A stretch of 64,000 bases of DNA from Symsagittifera roscoffensis (lineage: Eukaryota > Xenacoelomorpha > Acoela > Convolutidae): NCBI RefSeq assembly GCF_963678635.1, contig NC_087063.1, positions 54,697,074 to 54,761,073 of the forward strand, read 5' to 3'. Shown piece after piece: positions 36,116 to 47,200 of this stretch (position 1 is its first letter; each line of letters begins with the position of its first letter). Under the pieces are notes generated by a model that was given only the letters and a program-made list of their open reading frames with translations, ran no database searches and had not been told where the DNA came from. The position numbers were made by a program, and so were the translations under genes.

Positions 36116-36387
36116 TTAAGAAAAATTAGAAGAGTTATGAAAATTATTGGATGGGGATGGTTCTGAGTCGGCAAATTCATCGGGGTTTCAATATTCGGGT
36201 TATTGAGTTGTGAGATGGAATATAAAACTGAGATGTGTGAATTAGTGTCGGAATTCATGCCTGATGTTACATTACTAGATGGAAAATCGGGTGGCGGAAA
36301 AGCAAAAAGTGGTATTATTGGGATTGGAGAGGTAAGATTGGTTGGGTGGGAATTTGATCGGTGTAGTGATCCAAGTTGGCGGCTCAT
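35968..36387 (-). CDS. Start of the 3' ORF region (139-codon frame overlapping env stop)
   Basis: The ATG at 36387 overlaps the env stop as ATGA. The first ~70 codons (MSRQLGSLHRSNSHPTNLTS...) look like a real polar protein start. After about 36190 the composition in this frame becomes an Ile/Leu/Pro-rich string typical of a shadow frame, while the neighbouring frame becomes protein-like. So the true coding frame probably shifts here; see the next entry. Confidence 0.4.
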   Translation of the reverse strand: MSRQLGSLHRSNSHPTNLTSPIPIIPLFAFPPPDFPSSNVTSGMNSDTNSHISVLYSISQLNNPNIETPMNLPTQNHPHPIIFITLLIFLNPLFNPYYPITLTPLLPHPLMLPKLPQPTPHTILTNHLILQTPPESPQS

Positions 36388-39002
36388 CGTGGGCTAAAAA
36401 AATGATTATTTTGAGACTGAAAAGCGGTGGTATGGGGTTGTTCAATAATTTGTTCATAAGTATTATCATCTTGTGACTGGTGTGTCATTATATGTTGGAT
36501 GGGACTTTGTGATGTGGTGAGTCGAAAATTTGGATTATGTGTGATGGCTAAATTTCGAAAATTTCGTGGGACTAGGGATAGTGGATGGTTATTTGGTAGG
36601 GGTGGTAATTGTGGTGCCGTTGGCGTTATGTCTACATTGTTATGTTCTTCGTCGTATGTATTTTGTCGTGTTGTTATTTTTGTGTTATATTCTTTTATTT
36701 GTGCGTCTAAAAGAATTTTGTTTATAGATGTAGAAAAGATTCCAAAAAATCCTGCAAATAGTATGCGTGCTACACTTGCTTGTCTGTTTACTTGTGTGTG
36801 TATAGCACATGTGTTGTAGATTCCTTTTAAAAGTGAGAAAAGAAATCCAATAAAGTTAAACATTGCGTATAAAATAGTCAATTTTTCTAAGATGTAGTAG
36901 GGCCATCCTAGAAAATCGAGGATCTCATTTTTGAGTGTAACAAAGCTAAAAATGTTGATTGGTGATATATCTTGGGGACGGTATTTTTCACCGTTTAGAT
37001 ATATATAATCTTTAATGTCTTTAAAATATCCGCTATAGTCTTGCGTGTAGATATCGGCAAATCCTGCGGTTTCTGCAAGTTTGCGTAAATTTTGGTCTAT
37101 TGATTGTCTTTGTATAGTGTCCATTTGTGTTAATAATTCTTGGAATTGTTGTGTTCTAATGTGATGTTGAATATCTGATTTTGAATAGATTCCTATTGAT
37201 TGTAAGTCTATATTTGGGTTTCGAGCAATAGCGCGAATGCTTTCTGGTGAAAATTTTTTGAGTGATTGCATTAATGTGGGATATGGTGTGAGAAGATAAT
37301 ATTTATTTTCATCAGGGTTTAGTTGTACTACATTGTGGCTGTTTTCTGATCCACATGGGACTGCGGTATCCCAGAAATAGGTTCTTCGTGAAAGTGTATC
37401 CACGAAATGTACTTTATTCTTATAAAAGATAGGGATTCTTTTATAACATCGTTTATCTTCAAAAACGTATAGTGGTGATACTTTTTTAGTACAAGTATAA
37501 AACCATAAGATGTTTCCTTCATAGTCTAAAAAATTTGATCTATTTCCAGATAATAAGTATCCTGCATAGGGTATTTTTAATACTGCTAGTGCAAGTGATT
37601 GTAATATTTGTGTTCGTTCTAATTCGCATAATTGGTGTAGTGTTTCTAATTCGGAGAGTGACATTTCTTGAAAAATTCGGCTAATTGTATAATCTAGTTT
37701 CATATCTAAATGAATATCATAGTGGATATTACCGAAATATGTAGTGTTCATTAGTGATAATTCTTGTAAGCGTGTGCTTCTGGTGTCATGAGGTTTTAGA
37801 TGTCCACCAGGTTGTCCGTTGCTTTTTTGAAAATTAACTGGTATATAGGATGTTCCTTCGTTTGGAGGATGACCTGTGGCATATGGGTCGATTTTTACTT
37901 TTCCAGTGGTCATGTCGAATCCTTTTTCGTATTCAACTAATATTTCAGAGTATTGTGTTCTGTGAAGTGGATTCCTGTATTTACATGCAAGTTCTGTTTC
38001 TTGATATATTTGAAAACGTGTCAATTTATTTTCTATATTGTCTATGTTTCTAAAATTAGAACTTAGTTTTCGTGATGGATGGACTTGTTCATATGGAATT
38101 GATTGTATAAAATATTTTTCGTGAAATTTTATCATACGAGCGTGTATTTTTGCTACTTGAAATGCTGTACATGTATCTTCAGGGAACCAAACAATTGTTG
38201 CTTGTGTTCTCGTTGTAGGGTCGCAATAACCTTGATCATTTTTACAAGGTAATCGGATTCCTTGATAGATCATTGTATTATCTGATAAATCTCGTGTTAG
38301 TTGTATTTTTTCGAGTTGTATTTTCCAATCGAAAAACATTATTTCTTGGTATCCTTTATTTTTTGTGTCTGCTTTGCAGTTTGATGGGTCATTTATACCA
38401 ATGTGTGGTATCCAATGTTTATCGTGTAGGTCATAGGTTAATCGTCCGTGTGCGCCGTTATACGGGTATTTTTCGTCTAGTTTTATATGTCCTTGGTGTC
38501 TTTCAAGTTGTGATTGATGTACAGAGTCTGGAAAAACTTGAAAATTTACTAACTTTCTTTGGGAGTTTTTATTTTGTGTGATGTTTAGTCTAAGTAATTC
38601 ATTTTTACAATCGTCGGGATTGAGATGTAAAAGACGTTCTATATTACTTTGATAGAATGATTCATGGTCAAGTCGGTTTTTGTTTCCATTCGAGACTTGT
38701 GAACAATGTACTTTCTTTTCGGAAAATGTTGCTGTGAATTTATAACCTGTAACTGTTGTTGCTCGGGCTTTTGAATAGAGTGTTGCTATTACATCTGTGG
38801 TTTCTATAGCTTGTGGTTCTGTTTCACATTGTGATACTTGATTTATTGCATATTTATGTAGTGTTTTTTGTTCATTTTCTTCACAATCGTAATGTGTTAC
38901 TAGTAAATCTTGTGGTCCTGTACGAGGAGAAGGGTTTATGTTTTGATTTGAGATTACTAGAAAAAGGAGTTGGAGAAAAATTAATAATTTTAAAATATAC
39001 AT
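36384..39002 (-). CDS. Envelope-like membrane glycoprotein (872 aa)
   Basis: Starts with a signal peptide (MYILKLLIFLQLLFLVIS, cleavage near residue 19). The ectodomain of about 680 residues has many cysteines and several N-x-S/T sites (NTT, NRS). Ordered motifs include YDCEENEQ, FPEDTC, LWFYTCTKK, DKRCYKRIPIFY, VDTLSRRTYFWD and AVPC. Hydrophobic segments lie at about 706-731 and 742-765, then a Pro/Gln/His-rich cytoplasmic tail of about 100 residues. By memory this cysteine pattern and the R-C-Y-x-x-I-P-x-x-Y block are closer to glycoproteins of jingchuviruses (class III-like) than to retroviral or errantivirus Env; I cannot verify that here. I see no furin-type site. It lies in the env position and its stop overlaps the next ATG (ATGA, 36387-36384). 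Confidence 0.75.
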   Translation of the reverse strand: MYILKLLIFLQLLFLVISNQNINPSPRTGPQDLLVTHYDCEENEQKTLHKYAINQVSQCETEPQAIETTDVIATLYSKARATTVTGYKFTATFSEKKVHCSQVSNGNKNRLDHESFYQSNIERLLHLNPDDCKNELLRLNITQNKNSQRKLVNFQVFPDSVHQSQLERHQGHIKLDEKYPYNGAHGRLTYDLHDKHWIPHIGINDPSNCKADTKNKGYQEIMFFDWKIQLEKIQLTRDLSDNTMIYQGIRLPCKNDQGYCDPTTRTQATIVWFPEDTCTAFQVAKIHARMIKFHEKYFIQSIPYEQVHPSRKLSSNFRNIDNIENKLTRFQIYQETELACKYRNPLHRTQYSEILVEYEKGFDMTTGKVKIDPYATGHPPNEGTSYIPVNFQKSNGQPGGHLKPHDTRSTRLQELSLMNTTYFGNIHYDIHLDMKLDYTISRIFQEMSLSELETLHQLCELERTQILQSLALAVLKIPYAGYLLSGNRSNFLDYEGNILWFYTCTKKVSPLYVFEDKRCYKRIPIFYKNKVHFVDTLSRRTYFWDTAVPCGSENSHNVVQLNPDENKYYLLTPYPTLMQSLKKFSPESIRAIARNPNIDLQSIGIYSKSDIQHHIRTQQFQELLTQMDTIQRQSIDQNLRKLAETAGFADIYTQDYSGYFKDIKDYIYLNGEKYRPQDISPINIFSFVTLKNEILDFLGWPYYILEKLTILYAMFNFIGFLFSLLKGIYNTCAIHTQVNRQASVARILFAGFFGIFSTSINKILLDAQIKEYNTKITTRQNTYDEEHNNVDITPTAPQLPPLPNNHPLSLVPRNFRNLAITHNPNFRLTTSQSPIQHIMTHQSQDDNTYEQIIEQPHTTAFQSQNNHFFSPR

Positions 39003-40123
39003 GTGTATGATAATCCTGAGTATGGATTATAAAATGTAATGTAGCCAATTGTGTTTTTGGTATATCTGTCGTATTTGTATATTACTTCAGTAGTTATAAA
39101 TGGTGGTGGTAGTGATTGAGCTGTTATGTTAGGTGGATTTAATGGGTAGGGATGTTGGGTAATATTATTTAACTTAACTGTGATTTCAAACTTTAATTGT
39201 AAACTGTTTTGTTGGAGTATTTGAATATTGTGATCACGGATATCGTTGTGAATATCTTGGCGATATTGTAATCTATTAAGTGCCCAGTTATGAAGGCGGT
39301 TACTTTCTTGATGTTGTCCAAATAGTGGTGGAGGTGCTGTGAATGTATTCCAATCTAGTCTTAAAGGAATATTTATTGATGATTGTTCTCGATATCTGGC
39401 GTCGAGATTATTTGGAAAGTTTAAGTTAAAGGGTGGTGGTGAAAACTGGCTTATTGATGGTGTTGATGGTAGTGATAATGTTTCTGGTAGTGATGAGGAT
39501 GTTGTTGTATCCGTAGAAATATCTATGGGGTCATTGACTAAATTTGGTTCACCTTGTGTAAATGAATGTGTAGTCCAATATGGTAGTCGTGATGCCTGGT
39601 TTGGGGGGTTAAAGGGATTTTCACGTATTTGCTCAGATGTTGGTGTTGAACCTAAGTAATCTGATGGTAGGCTTGAGGTGCTACGTTGTGAAAGAAGCGT
39701 AGGGGTTTCTGGTAATATACCAATGGGGTTTTCTGGAGTGTTTTGTGATGGGGATTGAGGTATATCAAAATGAACTCGGGGAGTTTGAAGATTTCTGTTT
39801 CGTCGAGGATGTATAATTTGTCTATTTATTTCGACTGTATTTTGGTTTTGACTAGAATTTTTTATTCTATTTAGTTCTTGTGGTAGTGTTGGATATAGGT
39901 TATATGTTGGTTCGCTTAAAGGTGCTTGTCGTTGAACTGGTTCTAGTGGTTCTGATAAACGAGCATGTCGTTCTTCAAAAGTGTATGGATTGTCTTGAAA
40001 AGAAATTCGTGTAGATGTTTGAGGATTTTGAGTAGTTGAAGGTGGTGTTTGGTTATCTTGGGATGATGTCGGTGAAGACTGATTCTGTGACTGTTGGGTA
40101 GCAATTTTTGATGGTTTTTTGAA
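38990..40123 (-). CDS. 377-codon open frame without any ATG
   Basis: I translated the minus strand codon by codon: after a TAA at 40126-40124 the frame stays open for 377 sense codons to a TAA at 38992-38990, and contains no ATG. It overlaps the first 13 nt of the envelope ORF in another frame. The first two thirds are rich in Pro, Ser, Thr, Gln and Asn (LPETLSLPSTPSISQFSPPP), probably disordered. The last third is more ordered (LHNWALNRLQYRQDIHNDIR; PPFITTEVIYKYDRY). Such length by chance in AT-rich DNA is very unlikely, and codon composition matches the flanking ORFs. Expression would need splicing, a frameshift or a non-AUG start. Confidence 0.7.
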   Translation of the reverse strand, partial: FKKPSKIATQQSQNQSSPTSSQDNQTPPSTTQNPQTSTRISFQDNPYTFEERHARLSEPLEPVQRQAPLSEPTYNLYPTLPQELNRIKNSSQNQNTVEINRQIIHPRRNRNLQTPRVHFDIPQSPSQNTPENPIGILPETPTLLSQRSTSSLPSDYLGSTPTSEQIRENPFNPPNQASRLPYWTTHSFTQGEPNLVNDPIDISTDTTTSSSLPETLSLPSTPSISQFSPPPFNLNFPNNLDARYREQSSINIPLRLDWNTFTAPPPLFGQHQESNRLHNWALNRLQYRQDIHNDIRDHNIQILQQNSLQLKFEITVKLNNITQHPYPLNPPNITAQSLPPPFITTEVIYKYDRYTKNTIGYITFYNPYSGLSYTCIF

Positions 40124-40131
40124 TTATTACT

Positions 40132-40320
40132 TTAGTGAGAAATTTTGTGTTTATTATAATATTCTTCCAAAAAAAGAATTAGAAGGATTGTTGCTAGGGC
40201 AAATGTGAGGATTGCTTTCTTTATACATTTACAGATGGTCAAAATCAGGGATGATAAAAATGTTATGAAAATTACAAACAATAAAAAAATATCGGTTCTA
40301 CTGAAAATTGTTCGTATCAT
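40132..40320 (-). CDS. Small membrane protein ORF B (62 aa)
   Basis: MIRTIFSRTDIFLLFVIFIT then FLSSLILTICKCIKK and AILTFALATILLILFLEEYY: two hydrophobic helices separated by a basic Cys-containing turn. It begins inside the stop of ORF A (ATGA). No family recognised. Paired tiny membrane ORFs with a 4-nt overlap suggest coupled translation. Confidence 0.5.
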   Translation of the reverse strand: MIRTIFSRTDIFLLFVIFITFLSSLILTICKCIKKAILTFALATILLILFLEEYYNKHKISH

Positions 40321-40547
40321 TTAGACAAGTTGTATAAATCGTACCTGTGGATATAATCAAGGGTTTTGGAAAGTTGGAGGAATAGTTCGAGTATCGTGTA
40401 GAAAATTAAAAAAATGTTACAAAAAATGATTAGGATTATTAGAAAAGATTCAAGTATATCAAAAAGAAATATTATAAAGGCTTCAAGTATTGAAAAAAAA
40501 TGTTTAAAATTTATAAGTATTTGAGCAACTGTTTGAGAGAAGAGCAT
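40317..40547 (-). CDS. Small membrane protein ORF A (76 aa)
   Basis: MLFSQTVAQILINFKHFFSI followed by a nearly continuous hydrophobic stretch (AFIIFLFDILESFLIILIIF, NIFLIFYTILELFLQ), long enough for two membrane helices, then a polar tail. Its stop overlaps the start of the next ORF as ATGA (40320-40317). No family recognised. It could be a viroporin-like or leader product; that is inference from size and hydrophobicity. Confidence 0.5.
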   Translation of the reverse strand: MLFSQTVAQILINFKHFFSILEAFIIFLFDILESFLIILIIFCNIFLIFYTILELFLQLSKTLDYIHRYDLYNLSK

Positions 40548-41257
40548 TTAAGAAATGATCTCTTGGTCGAATATTTTTTGCTGTTTGAGGCGATTTTCTA
40601 GTGTGGTCGAATTATTTATTAGTTTTTTGACAAGTGGGTTGAGTTTTGTAAAAAATTGTTGGGGGCAATTTTTATGGTGACTGGGAGGTCGTCTTTTTCT
40701 TTATTTTTGTTTGTCAAATGATCCGGGGTATGGTGAGATTTTTATACTTTAGGCTAATTAAAATGTTCATTTTGTTACTTTAGGCTAATTTAACAAATTT
40801 GCTTTGGGGGTATTCGTGGTCTGAGTTGGGGAAATATTGTTGATCTTTGGTTTATTAGATAAGGGAGGGGTACGGTATTATGGTGATATTTATTTTAGTT
40901 GTCAAGTTGGAGTGGTTTGCTTATTTTTGACCTGGAGGTCGTAAAGTTATAGTTATAGATGTGCCTGGAGTTCTAGATTATTCGTCTAATTGATCTTAGT
41001 TTGAGTTAGAGAAAGTGGCGGATTGGATGAATCCTATTGGTCTATTTTGAACTAGAATTATTGCGTACTTGTGAGCATGTTATTTTGAAAAATTGAAATG
41101 AAAAATGTTACGGAGGTTTCAAGATTGTGAAGTATGAAATCTTAAAATTACTTTTTAAATTCTACTTTCTTTAATATTTTAGATTGGGGGATGAACATTT
41201 TGTAGTTTTTACGTGGTTGATTTCGGAGTCTTGTTGTTTTTCTATGTTCAGATTTGT
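40548..41257 (-). other. Gap between gag-pol and the accessory ORFs
   Basis: About 0.7 kb with no supported ORF on either strand. Given the compact arrangement on both sides, it may hold splice sites or an internal promoter for the 3' genes. Confidence 0.4.
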
Positions 41258-44200
41258 CTATTTCTTCTTGGGTATTATTTGTTCTGTCATTTTTCTATTT
41301 TTTCTTTGTTTTGGAGATTCTTTATGGTTTTGTGTATTGTTTTTGGTGGCGGTTGGTTTTGTGTTTTGATTTTCGGTGGGGTTATCATTTTGTTCTGTGT
41401 TTTTCAGATGTGGTTCATTTTGAATGATTTTTAATCCTGTGAAAGAATATAATTGAGTTAATTCGCGGAGTGCGTATTCTTTTGGGTAATAAGGTAATAG
41501 GTTGTTTCGATGTTGAACGATTTCTTTTTTGTTTGAGTCGGTAATTTTATATGTGACATCAGTGGGTTTTGCAATTATTTGGTATGGTCCTTTTCGAAGG
41601 GGTTGTAATTTTTTAGAAATTTTTTTTTGAGTATTAAAATTAGGTATTAAAACAAATGTTCCAATTTTTAAATCGGAGGCTGGTGTAAAACGTGAATTGA
41701 TTTGTTCATTGATGTTTTGTCTTTGTAATAACTTTTTTGTTATTTTTTGATAAATTTCATTGTGTTTTTTATCTCTATTTAGAATCCATTCGGTGTGTGT
41801 ACCGGAGGCTAGTTTAAGAATTTGTGGGTGATGAAAATGATCTTCATCGTGTGTATGTAAAGGTAGGTTATAACAAATTGAGTCTTTATTTGGTTGACAA
41901 TAACCTTGTGCGTTTTTATGAGAATTTGCTGTAAACATTATTGGTTTGCGTGGCTTTTGGTTAAAAACCATTTCGTATGGTGACATTCCTAAAGTTGTCG
42001 TAATTTGTGAATTATATGCTAAGGGAAATAATTTTACATCTGCTGACCATTCGGTATATTTTGTATCATTTCCGTTGATGATACATCTAAGATATTCTTG
42101 TAATGAACGGTTCATACCTTCGACTAAGCCGTTTGTCCAAGGTGCATGAGATGTACGTGGTTTGTGTTTAATGTTATATAAATGACATAGTGTGATAATT
42201 TCATTATTTATGAATTCTGTACCGTTGTCTGTAACTAAGATTTCTGGTAGTCCGAATTTTGCTATCCAGTGTTCATAGAGTGTTGTGTAAGCGTAATAAG
42301 CGTTACAATGTGGTACTGGGTTAAGTGCTACATAATGTGTAAATGCGTCAACAATTACCATAATGTAGGAGTTTCCTTCTGATGAGGGTGAAATTGGTCC
42401 CTTAGTATCAAATGAGATACGATGGTTAAAGTACAAGCTTTGTCCTTTAAAATCTTGTTTTTGTGCTATTTGTTTTTGATTCGGGTAAGGTTTATTTAGT
42501 TGACATACTATACAATCATTGCATAGTACTTTTATCCAAATTGGTGCATTTGGGAAATAAAAGTTTTGTATAAAATTTGAATATGTTTTTTCTGATCCAG
42601 AGTGTCCTTTAATATTTTGTGTATGTGAAATATTAAAAGCTATAAGAATCATACTTAAAGGGAGACATGGAACTGTAGATTCATTTAGGTTATACTCTAA
42701 AAGGTCTGTATTTTCGTTAATTGTTGTGTTGTTAAATTGACGAAAGTATCGGAGGAGTGTTTTGTTTCCTAGAATGGTTGAATCTGCTTTGATAGGTTTA
42801 GTTTTATATTTGTGCCATGATTTTAGTTGTCGAATTATCGGGTCAAGATTTTGATATCGTTTCAGTGTTGAAACTGTAATTGTTTCTGTTGGGGGGAGAA
42901 AAATGTTTTCGATTTCTAATTTAGATAAGGGTATTGTGTCAAGTGGGTCGTGAAGGTCAAAAACTTGATTTATTGTGTATTTTGAATCATTTGTTTGTGG
43001 TCCTGATAAATTTATTTTATCAGTTAAATCTTCTTTTTCAATTAGTGGAAAATGGTCTTTTTTATGTGGGTGTTGTTTTGTTCGTTTTTGTTGGGTGTTA
43101 TTTTTTATCCATTGAGAATATGGGATTGGTTTGAAAGTTGATGTTCCAAGTAGATCAACTTCATAATGATTATTTTGACAATCTAAATAAAGTGGGAAAT
43201 GTTGTAAATTATTTATTTGTGATTGTTCAATATCAGTTTTTACTGCATATTTGCATTCCAATCGGGGTGATGTTTCGTTTTCTGCAAGGTAGAATTTTAT
43301 GTTTTTGGGTATTTCAACTGTTGTTTTTCGTGTAAGTAATTCAGGTGGTGTATTTCGACTTAAGGTGTCTGGTAATGCAAGATTTTTTCCTGCAGTCCAA
43401 ACTATATGTAAGTTTGGAAATTTCATTAGAATTAGTTGAAATCTGTAAACTCGGTGGTTTGGGTTAGACTTTTGTGTAAAAAGAAAAATGATTGGTTTAT
43501 GGTCTGTGAATAGAACTGTTGGATGTTTTGATCCAAGTATCAGAAATTCATATTCTGTCAGTGTATATGTTATGGCTGTACATTCTCTCATTAGAGTTGA
43601 GAGTCGTAGCTCTGCTTGAGTGAATAATCGAGAATTTGCTGATATGAGGTTCATTTTATTTGTACCATTATGTGATTGTAATAGTGCTGCACCGATGCCA
43701 AAGTTCGAAGCATCGCACATTGCATAAAATGGTTGATTTGAATCTGGAATTGTGTTTGAAATTTGTTCAGTTAAAAGTTTCTTTATTTCTTCAAATCGTG
43801 TTTGATGTTCTGTGTTCCATTCAAAATTATTTTGTTGTCTAAGGATGTTATAAAATGGTCGTAGATATAATTGCATTTTATAAACATATTTACTTAAAAA
43901 GTTTAACATTCCAAGAAATTCTTGGATTTTCTTCTTGTTTGTTGGTGGTTGAAGTTTTTGAATAGCGTCAATGCGTGATTTCAATGGAGTGATTGTTTTT
44001 CTTTCTATATTATGTCCTAAGAATTTAACTCTTGTCAAAAAGAAGTGTGATTTATCGGGGGCGGCCTTCAGATTTTCGTTCTGAAGTATTTGGTGATATT
44101 TTTCTAAAACATTGAACATCTCGTCTTTTGTTTGTGATTGCATAAAAACATCGTCTAAATAGGTGATTGCGTTTTTCTTGAGTATTAGTGGTCTAAAAAT

Positions 44201-47200
44201 TTTGCTCATAAAAGCTGAAAATGCTGCTGGTCCTATGGATATTCCATAGAATAAACGGTTGAATTCATATTGTTGGTTTCCTATAACAAATTGTGTTAAA
44301 CGTCGTGATTGTTCATCTAGTGGCATTTGATTGTATGCACTATTCATATCGGCGGTTGTAAAGTATTTGCCGTTTATTTTTGTTAAAATAACTTGTATTG
44401 GTTCAATGGGCCAATTACATTTTGATTCATCTATAAGTGAATTGAGGTATCTAGCATCGAGAACGATTTTTAATGATTCTCCTTTAGCTAGAATGATAAC
44501 GGGGTTGATAAATGTGTTGCCTTTTGGTTGTTCTTCTTTATTAACTGGTGATATAATGTTGTATTGTTCTAAAATATCGAGTAATCTGTTTACTTTATCA
44601 TGTAAGTGAATTGGTACTTTACTTGCTCTTTGTTTTTTGAAAACTGCGTCTGGTTTTAACGGGAGATGTAGTGATGAACTGATTTTTCCAACATCGAATT
44701 TTGATGTTGCATAGACTGATGAATGTTTAATTAGCTGTTTGGCTAATTTTTCGAATTCGTCTTGTGTTATTTGTGAATGTTGGAAATTAAACATTGTTAA
44801 AAATTTCTGTTGGTCCTCTGTGTAGTTACTTATGTTGAATGTAGGTTTGAAATATGGAGTTTTTGTGAAATAATCCGTATTTCTGTTTTCGTTACTTATT
44901 ATATTATTTATAGATAATTCTTCATTAAGAATTGTAGATTGGCAAATATCTAGTAATTGGAGTATATTATTTACGCGATAGGCTTTTTCGTGTATTGGTG
45001 ATATTGTAGCGTTGATTTCGCAATATCCTAAAAGTCCTAAAGGTAATGTTACTTGGTAAGGTGTGTTGTTATAGACATGTAAGGAAATGATATCTGAATT
45101 CGAATTTTTCAAATATTTTATGGATGAGATTGTGATTTTGAAAAATTTGTGAATAGGTTTGAATTCAAAATCTGACATATAAAATTTTTGTTTGTTTTGT
45201 TCTTTATCATATTGGTGAACTTGTTTGATTGAAAAATTATAGATATTTCCTGATAGTGGTTTTAGGTGTTTTCTTTGTTGGTTAAATATCGGGTAGAATT
45301 TTGAAAAGAATGGTGGTTGTTTATTTAATCTTTGAAAAAATGTTAAGGATGTTTCTTTTGTTTTTGTATATTTATCTTTGATTAATATTTTACTATTTAG
45401 TATGTTAATTGTTGGTATGTACTTCGAAATAAATGGTATTCCAATGATATTATATTTAATATCAGTGATATGGAATATTTGTTTAAATGGCTTATTTAAA
45501 ATTTTGCTTTGCTCCATTGTTCTGGTGGGGAGGAGAAATAATTGGATTTTCCCGTAGTTTATCAATGTTGATCCTTGTGCTGTTGCTAACTTACTAGAGG
45601 TTTCAAGAGGTGTTAGCTTTGGGTGTAAAGTTTTTATTTCATTCCATGTGGGGATGTTTATTATGTTTGATTCTGCTCCTGAATCAATTAAAAAATCTAT
45701 TTCAAGGTCTGGTGGTTGAAATTCTTTGTTTCTTGGGCTTTCTAAGAGAAATGGTATTGTCCAAATTTTTTCTTTGGGTTGTTCTTTTTGTATATTTTGA
45801 TAAATGTGGTTTGTATTCAAACATTTTGTTTTGGTATTTTTATTGGTTTGATCTGTAGTGTTAATCTCGTTTGTTTCTTGCGTCGTTGGTGTGGAATTTA
45901 TGGGTGTAGTGTAATAATTTTGAAGAAATTCTGATTGATTTTCATATATGTGTGATGAAAAAGGTTCTTCATATATAACAGATTCATAGTCATTTTCGAC
46001 TTTTATCATATTGATAGAAAGAGTGTTTTCAGTATCACTTTCTGAATCTGATGATGTACAGTTTATTTGATTGAGTTGTAACGTATCAGTTACTGTGTCA
46101 TCAATACCTGGAGGGTCTGATGTTGTTTCTGGATTTGACTGTACTTGATTGATTTGTCTTTGATGTTTAGGTGTACTACTTCTGTGGCGATTATTAGAAT
46201 TATTATAGTTATTATTATTCCGGTGTGGTGATTGGGAATAATTTCTATAACGATTATTATAACTTGAGTGTCGATTTTGTGAATTATTTCGTGATCTGTT
46301 TTGGTAATTATTGTTTGGTCTGTTATAGTTCGATCTATTATATGAGTTATTCCTTGATCGATTATTCGGGTAATTCTGGTTTCGGTTGTTTGAATAACTT
46401 CTATTTCGATTATAGGAGTAGTTTCTATTCTTATTGTATGATGAATTTCGTGATTGGTTGTTTGGATAGTAGTTATTTCTTGATTGGGAATTAGATCTAG
46501 AAACAAATCGTTGTGTATTTGAATTTGATCTGGAGTAGTTATTTCGACTATTTGGTCTATTGTAGTGATTTTGTGATGAATTATACGTGTTTCTTCGTTC
46601 TGGTGATCTTCCTCTATAACTTGAGTTATATGGTGATTGATTTCTTGTATAATTTGTATTGTTCGGGAGTGGTTTTCCTGAACTGTTGTTGCTGTGGACT
46701 GTTTTGTTCGGTAGATTTTGATCTTTTTTCATGTATTGATAGAATGATTTATTTGGTTCTTTATATTTTTGAGGTTTATTTTGATTGTCTTGCTGTTTTT
46801 GTCTACATTCGGAAATACTATGTCCGTATCGTCGGCAATAATTACACCATTTTTTGAAAGATGGTTTGCCTTTAAAGTTTGGGTTCTTTTCGTAGATATT
46901 GAGTATTTCAGTGATTTTTTCAACGAGGTCTGTCTCTGATTCCTGTATATTATTAATATTAGTGGGAGTCGTTTCAATTCTGTTAACGTATTGTAATTTC
47001 AGATTTTCCGTTTCTTCTAGTTTCATCGTGATTTCTGCTTGTTCTAATTTGTCTACTAGTTTTCGAAAATCTAAATCGGGTTCTCGAATTGAAGAAGGAT
47101 GGGATGCTCTCTTTTTTATTGCTATTTTCCTTAATCGTGGTGTTAAGGTCATCATTAAGATTTCTGTCATCTTTGTGTTTTTATAGTCATGTGTATTTAA

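Noticed and set aside
36275-36469. 64-aa minus-strand ORF overlapping the env tail
   Set aside because: Low-complexity Ile/Pro/Asn translation in an alternative frame of the well-supported env and 3' ORF; a shadow.
40114-40120. AAAAAAC heptamer (minus strand) near the start of the ATG-less ORF as a -1 frameshift site
   Set aside because: The only ORF in the correct zero frame (62-aa ORF) has already stopped at 40132, upstream of the heptamer, so it cannot feed a shift.
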